64,000 nucleotides of DNA from Corynebacterium mycetoides (lineage in GTDB: Bacteria > Actinomycetota > Actinomycetes > Mycobacteriales > Mycobacteriaceae), in the NCBI RefSeq assembly GCF_900103625.1, contig NZ_LT629700.1, positions 1,674,001 to 1,738,000 on the forward strand, read 5' to 3'. Numbering within the stretch: position 1 is the first letter of the stretch; every line of letters begins with the position of its first letter. The notes below the pieces were generated by a model, which was not told the origin of the DNA, ran no database searches, and saw only the letters and a list, made by a program, of their open reading frames with translations. The translations under genes and the position numbers were made by a program. Below are positions 62,387 through 64,000 of the stretch, piece after piece.

Positions 62387-64000
62387 CAAATCCGCACCCG
62401 GTCTTCCGGGGCGACCCACATCGGGGAATCCTTCGGAATGTCGAAGGCCTCGTAGAACTCCGCGACGTTGCCCGCGATGACGTTGCAGCGGAACTCGTTG
62501 GGGGAGTGCGGGTCAATCGCGAGCAGCTGCGCCGCCATCTCCGGCCGCGACTTCGAGCGCCACACGCGCGCCCAGGAGAGGAACAGCCGCTGGAACCCCG
62601 TGTACTGACCGGGGAGGTCGTCGAAGGGCAGGGCGGGGCCGTCGTCAAGCCCATGCTCGGCGAGGTAGAGCTTGTAGGCCACGACGGCGATGCCGAGCCC
62701 GCCCAAGTCGCCGATGTTCTCGCCGAGGGTGAACTCGCCCTGCACGCCCTCGATTCCCTCCCGGCCCAGGAGGACGGACGGGATGAGGCCGTCGAACTGG
62801 TCGACGAGCTTCGCGGTGAGCGCGTCGAAACGCTCGCGGTCTTCGTCGGTCCACCACGAGTTGAGGTTGCCGAGCCCGTCGTACCGCGAGCCCTGGTCGT
62901 CGAAGCCGTGCCCGATCTCGTGTCCAATGACCGCCCCGATCGCCCCGAAATTCTCCGCGTCGTCCGCGTGCGGGTTGAAGAACGGAGGCTGCAGGATTGC
63001 GGCCGGGAAGGTGATGTCGTTGACAACCGGGTTGTAGAACGCGTTGACCGTCTGCGGCGTGGTGACCCACTCGGCGCGGTTGACCGGCTTGCCCAGCTTG
63101 GACAGCTGGTAGTCGTGCTCGAAGGCGGCGCCCCGGCGGACGTTGTCCAGCAGATGCTCCCCGCTCGGGTCGAACTCGAGGCCCTCGAAGCTGCGCCAGT
63201 GGTCCGGGTAGCCGATCTTGGCGTTGAACTGCGCGAGCTTTTCCTCGGCGCGGCCGCGGGTGGCCTCAGTCATCCACTCCAGCTTGTCAATGCGCTGGCG
63301 GTACGCCTGGATGAGGTAGTTGACCAGCTCCAGCATTTTGTCCTTGTACTCGGCAGGGAAATGCTCGGCCACGTACGCCTCGCCGATCTCCTCGCCGACG
63401 ACCGACTCCGCGAGGCTCACGCCGCGCTTCCAGCGGTCCCGCTGCTCCGTCGCGCCGGACAGCCTGGTGCCGTAGAACTCGAAGTTGGCCAGCGCGATGT
63501 CCTCGCTCAGCAGCCCGGCGCGCGAACGCAGGATGTTCCACGCACCCCACAGCTGCCAGTCCGCCAGGGTCTCCGGGCGCAGCATCTCCCCGAGCGCCCG
63601 CGTGTAGGAGGGCATCATGTCGATAACGGTGTCCACCTCGATGCCGGCCCCGCCCAGGATGGTCTGCACCACCGGGGGCAGCGCGCTGAACTCGGTGGGG
63701 TTGTAGGTGGCGATGGCGTCGCGCGCCCGGACCACGTCCCAGTGGCTCGCCGCCACCTGAATCTCCATGTTGACGATGCGCTCCGCCGCCACCTCCGGCG
63801 AGAGCCCGAGGAGGTGCTCGGAGCCCAGGAACCCGAGCATTTTTGTCACATGGCCGCGGTATGCGGAGAGCGTCTCGGCGTGCTGGGCTTCGCGATAGTA
63901 CGCCTCGTCGGGCAGCCCGAGGCCGCTTTGCACCAGGTAGATCACCGCGTCCTCGCCGTCGGAGTCCTTTTCCACCCAGAACGTGACCGGTCCGCTGATG
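62383..64000 (-). CDS. M13 family endopeptidase (PepO/neprilysin-like), 5' part missing
   Basis: The frame is open to the right edge, so the start lies outside the window; 539 residues are visible. Zinc site: IGHEIGHGFDDQGSRYD (HExxH), third ligand Glu in TLGENIGDLGGL. Substrate-binding NAFY lies in TVNAFYNPVVND. The C-terminus DRVRIW is the usual M13 ending (CxVW-like). No transmembrane segment can be judged. Cleaves peptides; a cytoplasmic or surface location depends on the missing N-terminus. Confidence 0.92.
   Translation of the reverse strand, partial: ISGPVTFWVEKDSDGEDAVIYLVQSGLGLPDEAYYREAQHAETLSAYRGHVTKMLGFLGSEHLLGLSPEVAAERIVNMEIQVAASHWDVVRARDAIATYNPTEFSALPPVVQTILGGAGIEVDTVIDMMPSYTRALGEMLRPETLADWQLWGAWNILRSRAGLLSEDIALANFEFYGTRLSGATEQRDRWKRGVSLAESVVGEEIGEAYVAEHFPAEYKDKMLELVNYLIQAYRQRIDKLEWMTEATRGRAEEKLAQFNAKIGYPDHWRSFEGLEFDPSGEHLLDNVRRGAAFEHDYQLSKLGKPVNRAEWVTTPQTVNAFYNPVVNDITFPAAILQPPFFNPHADDAENFGAIGAVIGHEIGHGFDDQGSRYDGLGNLNSWWTDEDRERFDALTAKLVDQFDGLIPSVLLGREGIEGVQGEFTLGENIGDLGGLGIAVVAYKLYLAEHGLDDGPALPFDDLPGQYTGFQRLFLSWARVWRSKSRPEMAAQLLAIDPHSPNEFRCNVIAGNVAEFYEAFDIPKDSPMWVAPEDRVRIW

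Overview
This window is high-GC actinobacterial DNA, almost certainly from a Corynebacterium chromosome just downstream of dnaA. It starts inside recF and continues with the conserved block dciA (DUF721), gyrB, gyrA, a DUF3566 gene, tRNA-Ile and tRNA-Ala. Further on come ppiA, a rhomboid gene, crgA and the cell-growth cluster pknB-pknA-pbpA-rodA-pstP-fhaB-fhaA, ending at tRNA-Leu. Two DUF222/HNH (13E12-type) proteins, an IS1249-like element and tiny porin-like peptides also fit Corynebacterium. The species cannot be named from the sequence alone.

Layout. 1-10.4 kb: replication and topology genes, interrupted between gyrB and gyrA by a hydrolase, a DUF222/HNH gene and a ribbon-helix-helix/Doc-like pair that is divergent from gyrA. 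10.5-13 kb: three tRNAs, a DoxX-like protein, a YdhK-type lipoprotein with a CsoR-like operator, and a membrane protein. 13-17.7 kb: metF-metE, ppiA, rhomboid. 17.6-17.9 kb: a dense DnaA-box cluster beside a secreted beta-rich (aerolysin-like?) protein. 19.5-28.7 kb: crgA and the seven-gene Ser/Thr phosphorylation and peptidoglycan operon, with start/stop overlaps at nearly every junction. 29-38.7 kb: solute-binding lipoprotein plus CDF transporter, manA, a zinc dehydrogenase, two very small peptides, a three-domain glutaminase, a GH13 enzyme, a secreted protein and an M20 peptidase. 38.7-42.2 kb: TetR regulator, bioB, bsaP, a complete IS with 8-bp target duplication, and a cold-shock gene. 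42.4-64 kb: a beta-lactamase-like lipoprotein, App1-type phosphatase, amn-sirtuin pair, a HAD-like protein with gamma-carbonic anhydrase, a ROK regulator, DUF885, TauE, TetR, a basic amino acid transporter, HrpB, ThpR, a DUF222/HNH gene, AlkB, SDR, LysE, S4, VOC, a penicillin-recognising-type hydrolase, and an M13 peptidase that runs off the end.

Functional themes. The fhaA-to-pknB operon couples FHA phosphothreonine readers, the PP2C phosphatase, RodA/PBP polymerisation and two receptor-like kinases; crgA follows. Methionine (metF-metE) and biotin (bioB-bsaP) genes each form a compact unit. A strong window-wide pattern is leaderless expression: at least 17 genes have a TANNNT -10 box 6-8 nt upstream of the start codon and no ribosome binding site. 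I used this to choose many starts. Gene calls rest on motif recognition in the translations; no database search was run.
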